Shown here piece after piece: positions 44,824 through 54,835 of a stretch of 64,000 nt of DNA; position 1 is the stretch's first letter; each line of letters begins with the position of its first letter. This DNA comes from Cercophora sp. LCS_1 (taxonomy: Eukaryota; Ascomycota; Sordariomycetes; Sordariales; Lasiosphaeriaceae). Under the pieces are notes generated by a model. That model was not told the DNA's origin and made no database searches. It worked only from the letters and a program-made list of their open reading frames with translations. Location: the NCBI GenBank assembly GCA_036250225.1, contig JAPZLL010000033.1, forward strand, positions 124,001 through 188,000, read 5' to 3'. Both the position numbers and the translations under genes were made by a program.

Positions 44824-47097
44824 TCACTGATTCTTCTCAAACACATCCAGGGGCGCCCCAAGAGCTGCGCACACGTCTCCTTCCGGAAACGGCACTTGGG
44901 CGCCATTCCACTGCAGAACCCTCATGGTGGGCTTCTTGGGGTCGACCTGCTCCCACCGCCCCGTCTTGTCCATCTGCTCCAGCGTGTGCGCGTGGCTGTC
45001 ACCCCTGGCCTGTAACCACTCCTGTTCGGGGTTCGGATCGCCCGCCCGCGCAAACGCGGCCCAGTAATCCACCACTAGCTGCATGAAGGGCACGTCAAAG
45101 CCGTCCCGGTCGGGATACCCTGCCCAGAGCGCGGTGCCAAACACGATGATTTGCTCGCCTGCGTGGCACTTCATGTACTCGGCGTCCGGGTCGCCGTTTG
45201 GTCGCGCCTCGGTTTTTTGAGGGGTGCACCAAGGCCGGGTGTACCCGTTGGTTTGGTAGGTTCGGTTGAAGGAAAAGAAGTAGGTTGACGCCCAGGCGGC
45301 ATGCTTGGCTGCGCTGTAGGACTTGGCGAGGCCGTGGCAGGTGAAGACGGCGTCGGTGGTGATGCGGATCGTGGTGTTGAGGATTTGGGCGGGGGTGAGG
45401 AGCCGTGTGGTGTTGGAGAGGTCTGTGGGGAGCTGAACGCCGGAGAAGAGGGAGATGTTGTGGGGGCGGTCGAGGCCTAGGATTGCCGAGGCGTTGTCTG
45501 CCATGTTGGATTGTCTGGCAATGTTGGCCTCAAAGTAGGATGCGAGGGTGTCGTTGGGGGTTGGGTAGGCGTCTTCGGCGAGGTGGATGCCTGCTTCGTC
45601 GCGGGTTACGCCGACCATTACCGAGACGTTGGCTGCCAGGGTGGTTTGGTTCACTACGAGCTCGCGATCGGTTAGGTATGTCCCGTCGATGACGACGCCG
45701 CTGGAATTGTTAGCTGTGATCTGGTGGGAGTAGAGGGGGTTCGTACTTGGCGTTGGTGGGAAGGTTGACCAGCTCAAAGCCGCTCAACTTGCTGAGGCAT
45801 TCGAGGGGTCCTGTCCGGTTGAGACAGCCGGCATCGCGGAGCACGTTGCGCGTGGTTGTCTCGTAGTTGTGCTCGAGCGTGTCGTAGGACATGTACCTGG
45901 TGATATCACCGGGGCCAGGAGACCCATCCGGACTGGACATCATGATGGCCCGGTGGAAGAGGCCCTGGGCTTTGGCGACGCCGAGTATGATGTGTGTGCC
46001 CATTGCACCAGCCGACTCGCCAAAGAGCGTCACTTTGTTCGGGTCACCGCCAAAGTACTCGATGTACCGGTTCACCCACTCGAGGGCACTCACCATATCC
46101 GAGACGGCGTAGTTTCCGTTATGCACGCCGTCGCCGAGGTTCAAGAACCCGATGTTGCCAACCCGGTAGTTGACCGACACCACGACCACATCTCCCCTCG
46201 ATGCAAGATTGGTGCCATCCGTGTTACCATTCTTACCCGAGCCAGATGTGAAGCCGCCTCCGTAGAGATACAGCATCACAGGCTTGAGGTTCTTCCGCAC
46301 CTTTGCCTTGCCGTCACCAAAGCTGGGAAGATACGGCGTCCAGATATTGGCGAACAAACAGTCCTCGCTGCTGCCGTTCCTCACCTCGCCAACTGGCTGG
46401 GAGCAGTCAGCACCAGCCTCGGTCGCATCAACTTCACCCTCATCCTCGAAGCTGGCCGCTTTCGAGTAGGTGAACCGCTCCGGCTTGTTGGCAAAGCGCA
46501 CGCCACGGAACTTAAAGGTGTGGTAATCGCGGTACCCTGTGAGCTGCTTGTTTCCCACGACATGGTTGAGTTGCCAGTGAACAGAGTTATTCGAGAAGGC
46601 GCGGGTTGACACGGGCGCGGACTGGGTGCACAGCATGGGAATTTCGCTGAGACAGTCCAGGTCGTAAATCTTGCCAGTGGAGTCGACACCGCGGCACGTG
46701 TCGGCATCGGGGTCCGTCTTGGACACCCAGTAGATCTTGTCTCTCGTTGCAAGGCCCTGGTAGACTTGGTAGGCTAGCGCCGAGCTTAGGGTGTCGTTGA
46801 AGTCGACTTTGTCTGGGTTCCAGGGGGTTTCGCCCAGGAGCGTGCAGGATACCGCCGCGGCGGAGTAGGGAGCGGGCTGCTGGACGAGAATAGCGCCGGA
46901 GCCATTGTTTGCAGCGCCTTTGTTTGTGAGTTCATGGTCTTTGTTATTTTTATTTTATTCCGGGTGACAAAGGTGGAGATGAAGAACATACCATCGAGAA
47001 GATTTTTGGAAAGGATTGTAAGACCGCCTCCCCACCAGAGTGCTTGCGCACTTGGGATGAGGAGGGCCGCAAGAGCGAAAAGCTTTGGCGTCTTCAT
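44824..47097 (-). CDS. Secreted type-B carboxylesterase
   Basis: Exons 47097-46992, 46917-45747 and 45700-44824 join in phase to 717 residues; introns are 74 and 46 bp. MKTPKLFALAALLIPSAQA is a signal peptide. The oxyanion loop YLYGGGFTSGSG, nucleophile elbow TLFGESAGAMG, acidic residue in GVTRDEAGI and histidine in KCHAGEQIIVFG form a complete catalytic set. A C-rich N-terminal extension of about 120 residues precedes the usual start of the fold, and several N-glycosylation sequons are present. It should hydrolyse extracellular carboxylic esters; the natural substrate is unknown. It is the intact counterpart to the broken esterase at 7470-8711, though the two are only distantly alike. Confidence 0.92.
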
Positions 47098-47424
47098 CGC
47101 GTGTGTGAGGGGTTGCGAGGTGGACCTGCTCGCGATGAGGTGTCGTTCCTTCCACGCTTGGCCGCCGTCGCCCCAGGCATCGCTCCTCCCCACACTTGAT
47201 TGGACTTGCCATTAAGTAACCCGACCAGGTGTGTTTTTTGTTTTCAGCCCTGGGAAAGCTTCGTCCCGGACTTGCGGTTTTGGTGCATGCTGCTAATTTG
47301 TTGATATTTGCGTGCAGATTAGCCGGTACCTGACTTCCTAATTGCGTCCGGACCAGGCCGCTCCCCTCATCGGCCACCCTCCTTCGCGTAGCGATCTGTG
47401 TGCCGCGAGCCCGGTCGGCCCGCC
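47098..47424. other. Spacer between esterase and HET gene
   Basis: The 5' flank of the esterase and 3' flank of the HET gene, both on the minus strand. No further gene or signal was recognised. Confidence 0.4.
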
Positions 47425-49122
47425 TCAGCGGATTTCGAATCGCTGGAATCCAATCCGTTGCTTTCCATATCCCAGGTCTTGTGGAAGAGCAACGGGGCAA
47501 AGATTGCCCAGGAAAGACGTTCGATTGACCATGGTCCAGAACGGAGTGGACCGTCGAAGAACAAAAGGAGAAGCGCTTTCGGACAACTCGACTAAATAAT
47601 CTTCCCTTTTTATCTCTGCTGGAGACACACCTATCTTTCCATTGTCGGTGAGAAAAACGGTGCGAGGATGGTCGCAGAGGTTGACCTGTGTTGACAGGAC
47701 TTCGAAGAAATCTCTGATGTGACCAAGAAGCGCCTCATCGTCATTGCCGGCTTTGACCTTCATCGCAGCCATTCTCGAAAACCAACTGAGATCATGGTTG
47801 ACCTCAGCATACCCGAAATTCGGATCTTTAACCCATTCCAATATGTGCCCCTCTTGAAGTTCCATTGGTCGATCACGAAGCAACCTCCGGTATGACAGTA
47901 TGTCGCGCAACTCCTTCAGCTCGAGTGTTTGTTTCACAGTAGCAACGATTACGCCACCGGCATAAAGAGATCGAAAGTCACCGGAGAAACTAATCGGGCT
48001 GGTCAAGGTTCTTGAGGCGAGCTGTGCAGGATTGTATGGATGGCAACACTGTGGACGGGTTTCCCTCAAATACTGCATATCTGGCACCCAGGAAGGCAGA
48101 TCCATCCCCCAGGGTCTAAATTGGTAATACGGCAGTGGGAGTCGCGAATAGCCAAAGTCGGGACTTTCCAGGATGACCACGGCCATGGCCTCGGCAAAGA
48201 CTTCCGATACCGACTTGGAATAGTCGGGCAAGATTGTTCGGGGGGATTGTTGAAAGCTACAGAGACTCAAGATCGCAAAGACCTTGTCTCTGGGATCGGT
48301 CGCCTCGAAATGTCTTGTTCGGTAGAACTGTGCCGAGAACCCTTGTTTACCGGCCTTGTTCCTGGTCTCATGCAGAAAATAGAGCTGCCCAGCAGTTTCT
48401 GTGAGAGCTGTCCCGACGGAACTGTCAACTTCGGCGAGGACGACTTTGAGCCATCGAAAGTCGGAATGGTGCAGGGAGCTGGGTGGGCTGACGCGCGGTT
48501 CCAGGTGGGAATGGACGAGTCGAACAAAGGAGTAGAGTTCGGTCCAGGATACGGTGCTGAAGCCACAGACGAAGTCGGGGTCCCGTTTTGCCAGGGCGAA
48601 CTCTTGGACAACCCAGACTCGTCGAAACCATGGCCTTTGGCACAGTTTACCGAGCGATGCCATAAAGCTTGGGGCCTGCGTCTTGGATGAGCCGCGTTGC
48701 TTGATCGACTCAAAGACATTGTCGCTCCCGTCAGCCGAGGGGCCCAGCCAAACGAGGACTCGCTTTGCGCTGGAGTAGATCCGGGCCATGAGTTGGACTT
48801 GGTGGTTTCGTTCGCCGGTGTCGTTTTGGTTGATGCAGATGGCGTCTACCCACAGGATGACATGATCGATTTCGTGTCGGATGTGACGGAGAGCAGAGTC
48901 CAGGTTCGCTGTGATGGAGACCGCGCATCCGTTGATCACGGCTGACGCAGGACAAATCTCCTTTCCCCAGACGTAGGAGAGAGCTACGTATTCGGTGGCC
49001 GGTTCTCGTTCGAAGCATGCCGTTTGTAGCGTCACAACGATCGGATCGTCGAAACGTCCAGGCGCCAGACGCAATAGCCGGATTTCCGCCTTCTGTGTAT
49101 CAATCGACGGATAGAGATTCAT
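47425..49122 (-). CDS. HET-domain protein with atypical C-terminus
   Basis: 565 residues, one exon. HET motifs are clear: VALSYVWGKE near 48, ILWVDAICINQND near 95, MARIYSSAKRVLVWLGPS, and PWFRRVWVVQEFALAK. ATDPRDKVFAILSLC and LPSWVPDM follow. Close to the end, PFVLRRSTPFW is the usual lead-in to the closing GECYVHG block, but here the chain reads on for about 35 unrelated residues and the block is absent. This may reflect loss of the last segment or an unrecognised intron. Function in incompatibility is inferred from the domain alone. Confidence 0.87.
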   Translation of the reverse strand: MNLYPSIDTQKAEIRLLRLAPGRFDDPIVVTLQTACFEREPATEYVALSYVWGKEICPASAVINGCAVSITANLDSALRHIRHEIDHVILWVDAICINQNDTGERNHQVQLMARIYSSAKRVLVWLGPSADGSDNVFESIKQRGSSKTQAPSFMASLGKLCQRPWFRRVWVVQEFALAKRDPDFVCGFSTVSWTELYSFVRLVHSHLEPRVSPPSSLHHSDFRWLKVVLAEVDSSVGTALTETAGQLYFLHETRNKAGKQGFSAQFYRTRHFEATDPRDKVFAILSLCSFQQSPRTILPDYSKSVSEVFAEAMAVVILESPDFGYSRLPLPYYQFRPWGMDLPSWVPDMQYLRETRPQCCHPYNPAQLASRTLTSPISFSGDFRSLYAGGVIVATVKQTLELKELRDILSYRRLLRDRPMELQEGHILEWVKDPNFGYAEVNHDLSWFSRMAAMKVKAGNDDEALLGHIRDFFEVLSTQVNLCDHPRTVFLTDNGKIGVSPAEIKREDYLVELSESASPFVLRRSTPFWTMVNRTSFLGNLCPVALPQDLGYGKQRIGFQRFEIR

Positions 49123-49757
49123 CTTGGGTCTTGCCGGGAGAGACTTGTCCTTGGAACGTGAAGTCTCACGGTTGAGCGTGTTTGGGGCTGCCTAGAACAC
49201 ATGAGCTGAGCGGCGGGGTTTGGGGCTGAGTCGGAACCAGACGTCAACCTGTCCCCAGAGCCCGCCTTCCAATCCGGAAGAAGCCGGGAAGCCTACAGGC
49301 AAGCCTCGTGTCACCAGACATCCGAGCCCACCGCTCTTGTAAGTCGTAACCACAGAGGCAGCGGAACATAACCCGAACGAGACTCCTTGGACAAAGAGTG
49401 ATTGTCGAGGATTCCATTGTTGATCGTTTCTAGACTTCACGTGGTCTCAAACACAAATCCTTTCATGGAAAAGACGAACAAACAGTCCGCACGAAACAAT
49501 GCACAATGAATTATCAGGGCTCTTTGTCTTTCTTTCAACTTACAGAAACAATGCCATGGTTTTGGCATATAACTGGGGTACCCCGTTAGTTCTAGGCAAA
49601 ACCCTCCGTCTCAACCACACACCCCATGCAACAACTTGACCCGCGTCATTCGAAGCAGCACGGGAAACAACACACCGAACCCACATACCGCGCAATCGGG
49701 TTTGTTTACCATCCCGAATTTCTATGCTAAATACTCGGAATCGCACAGAACAACGAC
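49123..49757. other. Divergent promoter region
   Basis: Between the minus-strand HET gene and plus-strand SET gene. No gene or strong element was recognised. Confidence 0.35.
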
Positions 49758-50675
49758 ATGGACGTAGACCACCCGGTCATCAACAAGGATGACACCAACC
49801 CCATGAATAACCCGTGGGACTTTTGGCACCCCAACCCTTTCCGGGCTTGGAATGCTGACCGCACAAGCAGACACGAAGTCAAAAACGTGACTAACATTGA
49901 AGACTACTATTTCGACGAGCGCCACTGGAGTCTTCCTCGCAGGTCCCAGCGGCTCCGCATCCAGCGGCGTCTCCGCCGAGAGGACAAAGCCGCCGCTGAC
50001 GAGTCCGCCTCCGGCCCGATCCGACCAAAACTCACCAGCGGCCGTGTAAACCCTTACTCCATTAGCGTGGAAACCAAGAAGAAGATGCAGTTGCCCAAAA
50101 AGACTCTCCAGACCATGCTCAGGCCAGCCATCACCGCCAACTACCCCGAGGAGGCCTGGCCCTGCTATGTCTGCCGCCGGCCCCTCGGCCACCCACACTG
50201 CAGCCTGGACTGCTGGAGAAGGCTCTACGAGACTAACTTTTCTAACGTTCTTGACAACGAGATCGAGCTCCGCGAGACACCCGGGATGGGCGTTGGTGTC
50301 TTTGTTGCGCCGGGTGTCACCATCCCTGCCGGCACCGCGCTTGGTATTTATGCAGGTGAGCTCGTCCGCAGCGATGACGAAGAGAAGTGGACAAGCCGGT
50401 ACTTGTTCAGCGTTGCTGACAAAAAGGGATTCTACGTTGATGCTGCCACCTTTGGCAACTGGACTAGGTTTGTCAATTCGCACTGCAATCCCAACATTGA
50501 TGCCACGCCGTTCAATATTGGCGGCATGGTGTTTGTTACGTATGTCACTAAAAGGACACTCAAGGAAGGCGAGCAGCTGTTTATTGAGTACGGGCCTGAC
50601 TATTTCCTTGGTCTTAACTTTCAGTGTGGGTGCTCGGCGCAGCCAGAGCCTCACTGGCCTGTTCAAGTCAGGTAA
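49758..50675 (+). CDS. SET-domain protein (putative lysine methyltransferase)
   Basis: 305 residues, no intron. After a basic, low-complexity N-terminus and a small cysteine cluster (CYVCRRPLGHPHCSLDC), the SET domain runs from about 170 to 290: GMGVGVFVAPGVTIPAGTAL with IYAGEL, then NWTRFVNSHCNPN, and GEQLFIEYGPDYF with the catalytic tyrosine. A CGC sequence near the end suggests a short post-SET zinc site. Such proteins transfer methyl groups from S-adenosylmethionine to lysine of histones or other proteins. The pseudoknot motif has NSHC where most SET enzymes have NHSC, so activity needs testing. The long minus-strand frame across the same DNA is a shadow. Confidence 0.85.
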   Translation: MDVDHPVINKDDTNPMNNPWDFWHPNPFRAWNADRTSRHEVKNVTNIEDYYFDERHWSLPRRSQRLRIQRRLRREDKAAADESASGPIRPKLTSGRVNPYSISVETKKKMQLPKKTLQTMLRPAITANYPEEAWPCYVCRRPLGHPHCSLDCWRRLYETNFSNVLDNEIELRETPGMGVGVFVAPGVTIPAGTALGIYAGELVRSDDEEKWTSRYLFSVADKKGFYVDAATFGNWTRFVNSHCNPNIDATPFNIGGMVFVTYVTKRTLKEGEQLFIEYGPDYFLGLNFQCGCSAQPEPHWPVQVR

Positions 50676-50932
50676 GCGTAAGGGAACCTTTAGACAAGAG
50701 GTAAGGAGACCTTCATGATTCACACTTTAGACATTTAGTGGTAATATTTGCAATTTCATTCTGCATTTATGCATGTATGTATGCCCCGATTCCCACTCAT
50801 TCGACCGTCCGCACAGGTTCACACATGTACCATCACTCTCTGCATCTGGAAAACTCCATTTAAGCGTCTCTTTGTGTTTGCGTTTTGCTCGTCGCAATCC
50901 CGTCGTCCTACTGTGAGGTCTTCAACGGAACG

Positions 50933-51628
50933 TCAAACTCTCCCCTCCCCCAAAGGTAATAACCTCTCCCCATCCTCCCCATCCTCCTCCTCGTCCACCT
51001 CCCCTTTCCTCCCCACTCCCGGCTTCGGCCCCACGACCAAGATCTTCGCCGCCATTCCCCAAACCCATGCCAAATGCCCCACCAAACTGACACCCGCAAC
51101 AACCGCTCCAACCAACACCAGCAGCCCCCACAACCCCTTGGCAAGAAAAAGCAGCGCAACTCCCAAAGTCAGCGAATACAGTCCCGAAGCAGGCACCCAG
51201 ACCGTCGCAGCGACCAACATAATGCCGGCCCATTTCCTGGATGATGTAAACAACTCCTCTGTTTTGATCGCAGACGCGAACCGTCGGCCGTTCGAGCGAC
51301 GGTTTATCGTCGCGCGGAGTTTAACCGATAAGTAATAGATGAGGGCGAGGTTGGCGATGAGGATGCCGACTGCGACGAGAGGGACTGTGGTTGCTGGTGC
51401 CGGTTGTTTTTGGTCGTCGGGTGAGTCATTGTTTTTGTCGTCTGGGGATGAGTCGTTTGAAGAGTCGGACGATGTTGGTTTTGGACGTGGAATGAATGGG
51501 AGGGAGAAGAGGGAGAGGAGTGGAAGACTGGAGAGGAGGGTTGTTTGGATTGTCCACCAGGTGTAAAAGGTGAGTTTGGTTTTGGGCCAGGGGTGGCGTT
51601 TGGTGGTGGTGGATTGGGGTTTTGACAT
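50933..51628 (-). CDS. Multipass membrane protein of unknown function
   Basis: 231 residues starting MSKPQSTTTKRHPWPKTKL. Hydrophobic segments lie near 22-46, 82-102, and three close together from 128 to 200 (for example GLYSLTLGVALLFLAKGLWG). An Asp/Ser-rich loop lies between the first two, and the tail is acidic (EVDEEEDGEDGE). No family recognised. The plus-strand frame over the same DNA (50748-51335) is proline/serine-rich and is taken as the shadow. Confidence 0.6.
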   Translation of the reverse strand: MSKPQSTTTKRHPWPKTKLTFYTWWTIQTTLLSSLPLLSLFSLPFIPRPKPTSSDSSNDSSPDDKNNDSPDDQKQPAPATTVPLVAVGILIANLALIYYLSVKLRATINRRSNGRRFASAIKTEELFTSSRKWAGIMLVAATVWVPASGLYSLTLGVALLFLAKGLWGLLVLVGAVVAGVSLVGHLAWVWGMAAKILVVGPKPGVGRKGEVDEEEDGEDGERLLPLGEGRV

Positions 51629-51972
51629 TTTGGCTCTGGTTATGTGTGGGATGTGAGGAGGTTTGATGACGGGATGCCGAATGAGGAGAGGGTTTGGTGG
51701 TTTTTACGTGCTGTGGTTCTGCGCTGGTGGGGTGGCGTTGTGGTGCTAAAGGGATGGGATCCTGAAGGATTCGGTGCCCCGTCTGCCTGCTTGGCTCCGC
51801 CTCGGCGTTGCCAAGAATGAAGGGCGTGAGTTTTGATTGGACTGAATGGTGATTGAGATGTTTGGCTTGTTGAATGTCACTCAGGAGTCATTCGCACCTC
51901 ATGGGCTAATTTGATATGGTTCCCCTTGGTGTGAAAACGACTGGCGGTCCTATCATCAACGGGCGAGATGTC
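51629..51972. other. Intergenic region, no gene seen
   Basis: The promoter side of the membrane protein and 3' flank of the F-box-like gene. Nothing recognised. Confidence 0.35.
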
Positions 51973-53127
51973 CTATGTTGAACTTGTGAGCTGTTCGTTC
52001 CTCACCGTCTGCGGTACTCGACCGAGGTATGTCAGGCCGGGTTTGGCAGAGTTGCGAACCTCTTCAACAGACCACGACTGGTCAGGGTCGTCAACGTGGT
52101 CGTAGGCATCGTGTAGAGTGGATATGGAACCGGACCTGGCATAGCGGTAGCCTCCGTGGTATTCGAAATACCGCAGAACAACATCCTGCCACGTCCTGCA
52201 AATAGCCGTAACTCCATTAACCTGGGTTGTGAACCATGTTCTGGTTGTCTTCTGTTCGTAATCCGCGCCAGAGCCCCTCTTGACAACGACAGCCATGTAC
52301 TCGTTTCCGTCATCGTGGTGTGTGCTGAACGGGCAGACGGTTGTTACCGAGGGCTTCGATCCGCTGCCGTCACGGTCTTGGAGCATATCCTGCAAGGCAT
52401 CCGCAAGTAAACCCTGCCCAGCTCCAGCCGTAACCATCAGCTCATATTGGTCGAAACCTGTCACCATCAGGTAGTCCTTCCGGCCTATAAACCGCAAAGT
52501 TTTCCATCCGCTGCTCGTCGTAACCAGGGCTTGTCTCGCTCGGTGGTCTAAGAAGGCATAACAGCTATAAGGTACGGCTCTGCGGTGCGAGCGAACCGTG
52601 AGCTCGTCCAGCTGCAAGCCTGGCAGGAGGCGGAGCAAGGCCGTGAGAAGCCACCAACTGCCGTCGCGGTTAGCGTCATCAAAGCCGAAGATTGAACCCC
52701 AGGGCATAGAATCGTCGTCGGGGTCAATAATTACGCGCCGTATGCGCAATCGCGTTTCTCGAGGGATGTTTCCCAGCTTGAAACTAAGGGGTGCAATATG
52801 TTAGCGAATCAAGGTCTTCCTGGTCCTCCATCGGGGCACCAACACAAACGAAATGGTGTCTCTAAAGTGGAAAGTGACGTGGCCGAGCCACGAATTTCCA
52901 ATCTCGGACTTTGCCCGGCGACAGGTACGGAGCAGGGCGAGACTGTGTCGGGCAGGTACGGTTTCGACCCATTGGACGCGTGGCTCTTCGTACCAGGGGA
53001 TCCGTACTCTCTTGGTCATGCCAAAAGCGAGTCTCGTTGACAAAAAGAGCTCTTTGTAGATTTGGTTGCGCATTTCCTGGGGCAGCCGCCCAAACAATGG
53101 GCTTGCATCTTGTAGGTCGCCGTCCAT
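51973..53127 (-). CDS. F-box-like fungal protein
   Basis: Exons 53127-52850 and 52784-proximal 52783-51973 join in phase across a 66-bp intron (gtttgt donor, gctaac branch) to 362 residues. The N-terminus PLFGRLPQEMRNQIYKELF is the degenerate F-box/2EXR-like start common in fungal proteins, followed by LALLRTCRRAKSEIGNSW. The spliced junction gives DTISFKLGNIPRETRLRIRR, which is the expected next block of this family. No other domain is visible. Such proteins may recruit targets to a ubiquitin ligase, but most are untested. Confidence 0.75.
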
Positions 53128-54073
53128 CGTCGGCTGCGGCTGGGTTCTGGTTCCACGCTAATTGTGCTGGACGAAGCGAAGCTGCGGAGGAGAGTTGTTT
53201 GAAGGAGAAAAGATTTTTCTGTTCGGGCTGAAGAATTCTTGCCGACTAGGCCAAAGTCAAATAAGCGAGCTGCACCGAGGCAATGGCGAAACCTTAAATT
53301 TTAGTGTCCAGTCAAGAGGGCAGGGCTAACCGGGCTCAAGAAATCCGGCATGGAAAGGGCAACACCCCGGCCTTGAAAGCGCCCCAGCTCTTTCCATACT
53401 GGGGGCCACGCGATTTGCTTTCATCGCAAAGCTGAAGGCACCTGAGAACGAAATTTTTACATGAAACGCGATAAGTCAAGATGACCCTGTAACACAAAAT
53501 ATAGAGCGCAGCAACATCTTTCGCACTCGTTGAGTTTCAAGGCCAGCATAAAGTCATCTCTACGCCGAGAACATGCCCGCAGAGTAGAATCCATGTTCGT
53601 CTATATCGTTGAGAGCTATGCGGAGGGTGCATCCTGCGGCAGTCTGGCGATATTGCCACTCCCGAACTTTACCCTGGTCAGAGCAACCCAGGCGGTTTAC
53701 CAGAGGGGACCATCAACTCGTTCGCTGTCTGCTCCTGCCACCTCTCAACCACGAGGAAATCACCACAGTTCGTCCAATCTAGATTGTGACAAAACTATCT
53801 TGAATATTTGTTTGAGAAGTGACTGTTTGTTTTAAATCTGGGACGTTGCTCAAGAAACGGCAAATGTGATCAAATGCGGAAACATGGGATGAGAAACAAC
53901 GCACACAGTTGGTTTGCTTGACCGAGGGCTCGGAGCGTCATGATATATTTCATCCCAAGTCTACAGCCCATCCACTCGCAGGACTAGATTCTCTCAACCA
54001 TCTAATCCTCCATCACCCAATTTCTCTCTCACAACTTCACAACCAAAACCTCAGATCCAACCAACAAGCAACC
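53128..54073. other. Intergenic region, no gene seen
   Basis: Divergent promoter region of the F-box-like and small secreted protein genes. The plus-strand frame at 53530-53835 has no support. Confidence 0.35.
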
Positions 54074-54538
54074 ATGCTCGCCAAGAACATCTTCGCCATC
54101 CCGGCCCTCCTGGCCACCGCCTTCGCGGCCCCCTCCAACGGTCCGGCCGGCGACGTCGGCCGCTCCGACCCTCGCATCATCGAAGCTCCCACCGGCTCGA
54201 GCGTCAAGATGTACGCCAACGATGATTGCACCGGCCAGATCAACGCCGTGGAGTGGCGTGAGCCCTGGGGCCCCAAGGCCTGCTACCCCGCCCCGTCCCC
54301 TGCGCGCTCCGTCCTGCACACTGGCACGTAAGTATTCGCACCTTCCTCTTCCTCCTCTTCCTCCCGGTCTACGTTGTGTGATGGAAAATGGTTCTTATGC
54401 CCAACATACAGCTGCAAGGTGACCACCTGGAGCGGTATCAACTGCCGGGGCACGTCCGAGGAGATCGTGGGTCGCACTGTCTGCCAGAACTATGTCTACG
54501 GCTCTGTCCTCATCGAGTGCCCCCCGTCCGAGCCTTAA
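54074..54538 (+). CDS. Small secreted six-cysteine protein
   Basis: Exons 54074-54327 and 54412-54538 with an 84-bp intron (gtaagt donor) give 126 residues. MLAKNIFAIPALLATAFA is a signal peptide. The mature chain has six cysteines (DDC, AC, TC, NC, VC, EC contexts), enough for three disulfides, and no known domain. It is effector-like by size and composition only. The first mature cysteine sits in KMYANDDCTGQ, similar in shape to the RVYSNPGCSSYA segment of the protein at 24773, but overall the two are not clearly related. Confidence 0.82.
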
Positions 54539-54835
54539 AGGAGTAATTGGCAATCACGGAGGAATCAAGGATTTGGGGAGTTTGACTTCGGGTTTGGGGG
54601 AATCGGCCGTGGAACCTCTGCGGGGAAAGCTGAGACGGGAACTCGAGAAGGATTGGGAAATTAGAAACCGGACAGAATAACATCTCTATTTTCGCAATGC
54701 ATTTTCATGTGTGACATGTTGTGCCCATGTTTGATTAACCCTCACATGTCCTGCCGGCGTCTCTCGTCTGGGGTTGGCTTTGTCCAAGATCCCTCGTCGA
54801 GTATTATTATTCAGATGTAAAAAGTTAATGTATTG

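Noticed and set aside
45869..46609. 246-residue open frame antisense to the carboxylesterase
   Set aside because: It is a shadow of the esterase exon, without family similarity.
49722..50723. 333-residue open frame antisense to the SET gene
   Set aside because: It has no domain and its length follows from codon bias of the SET gene on the other strand.
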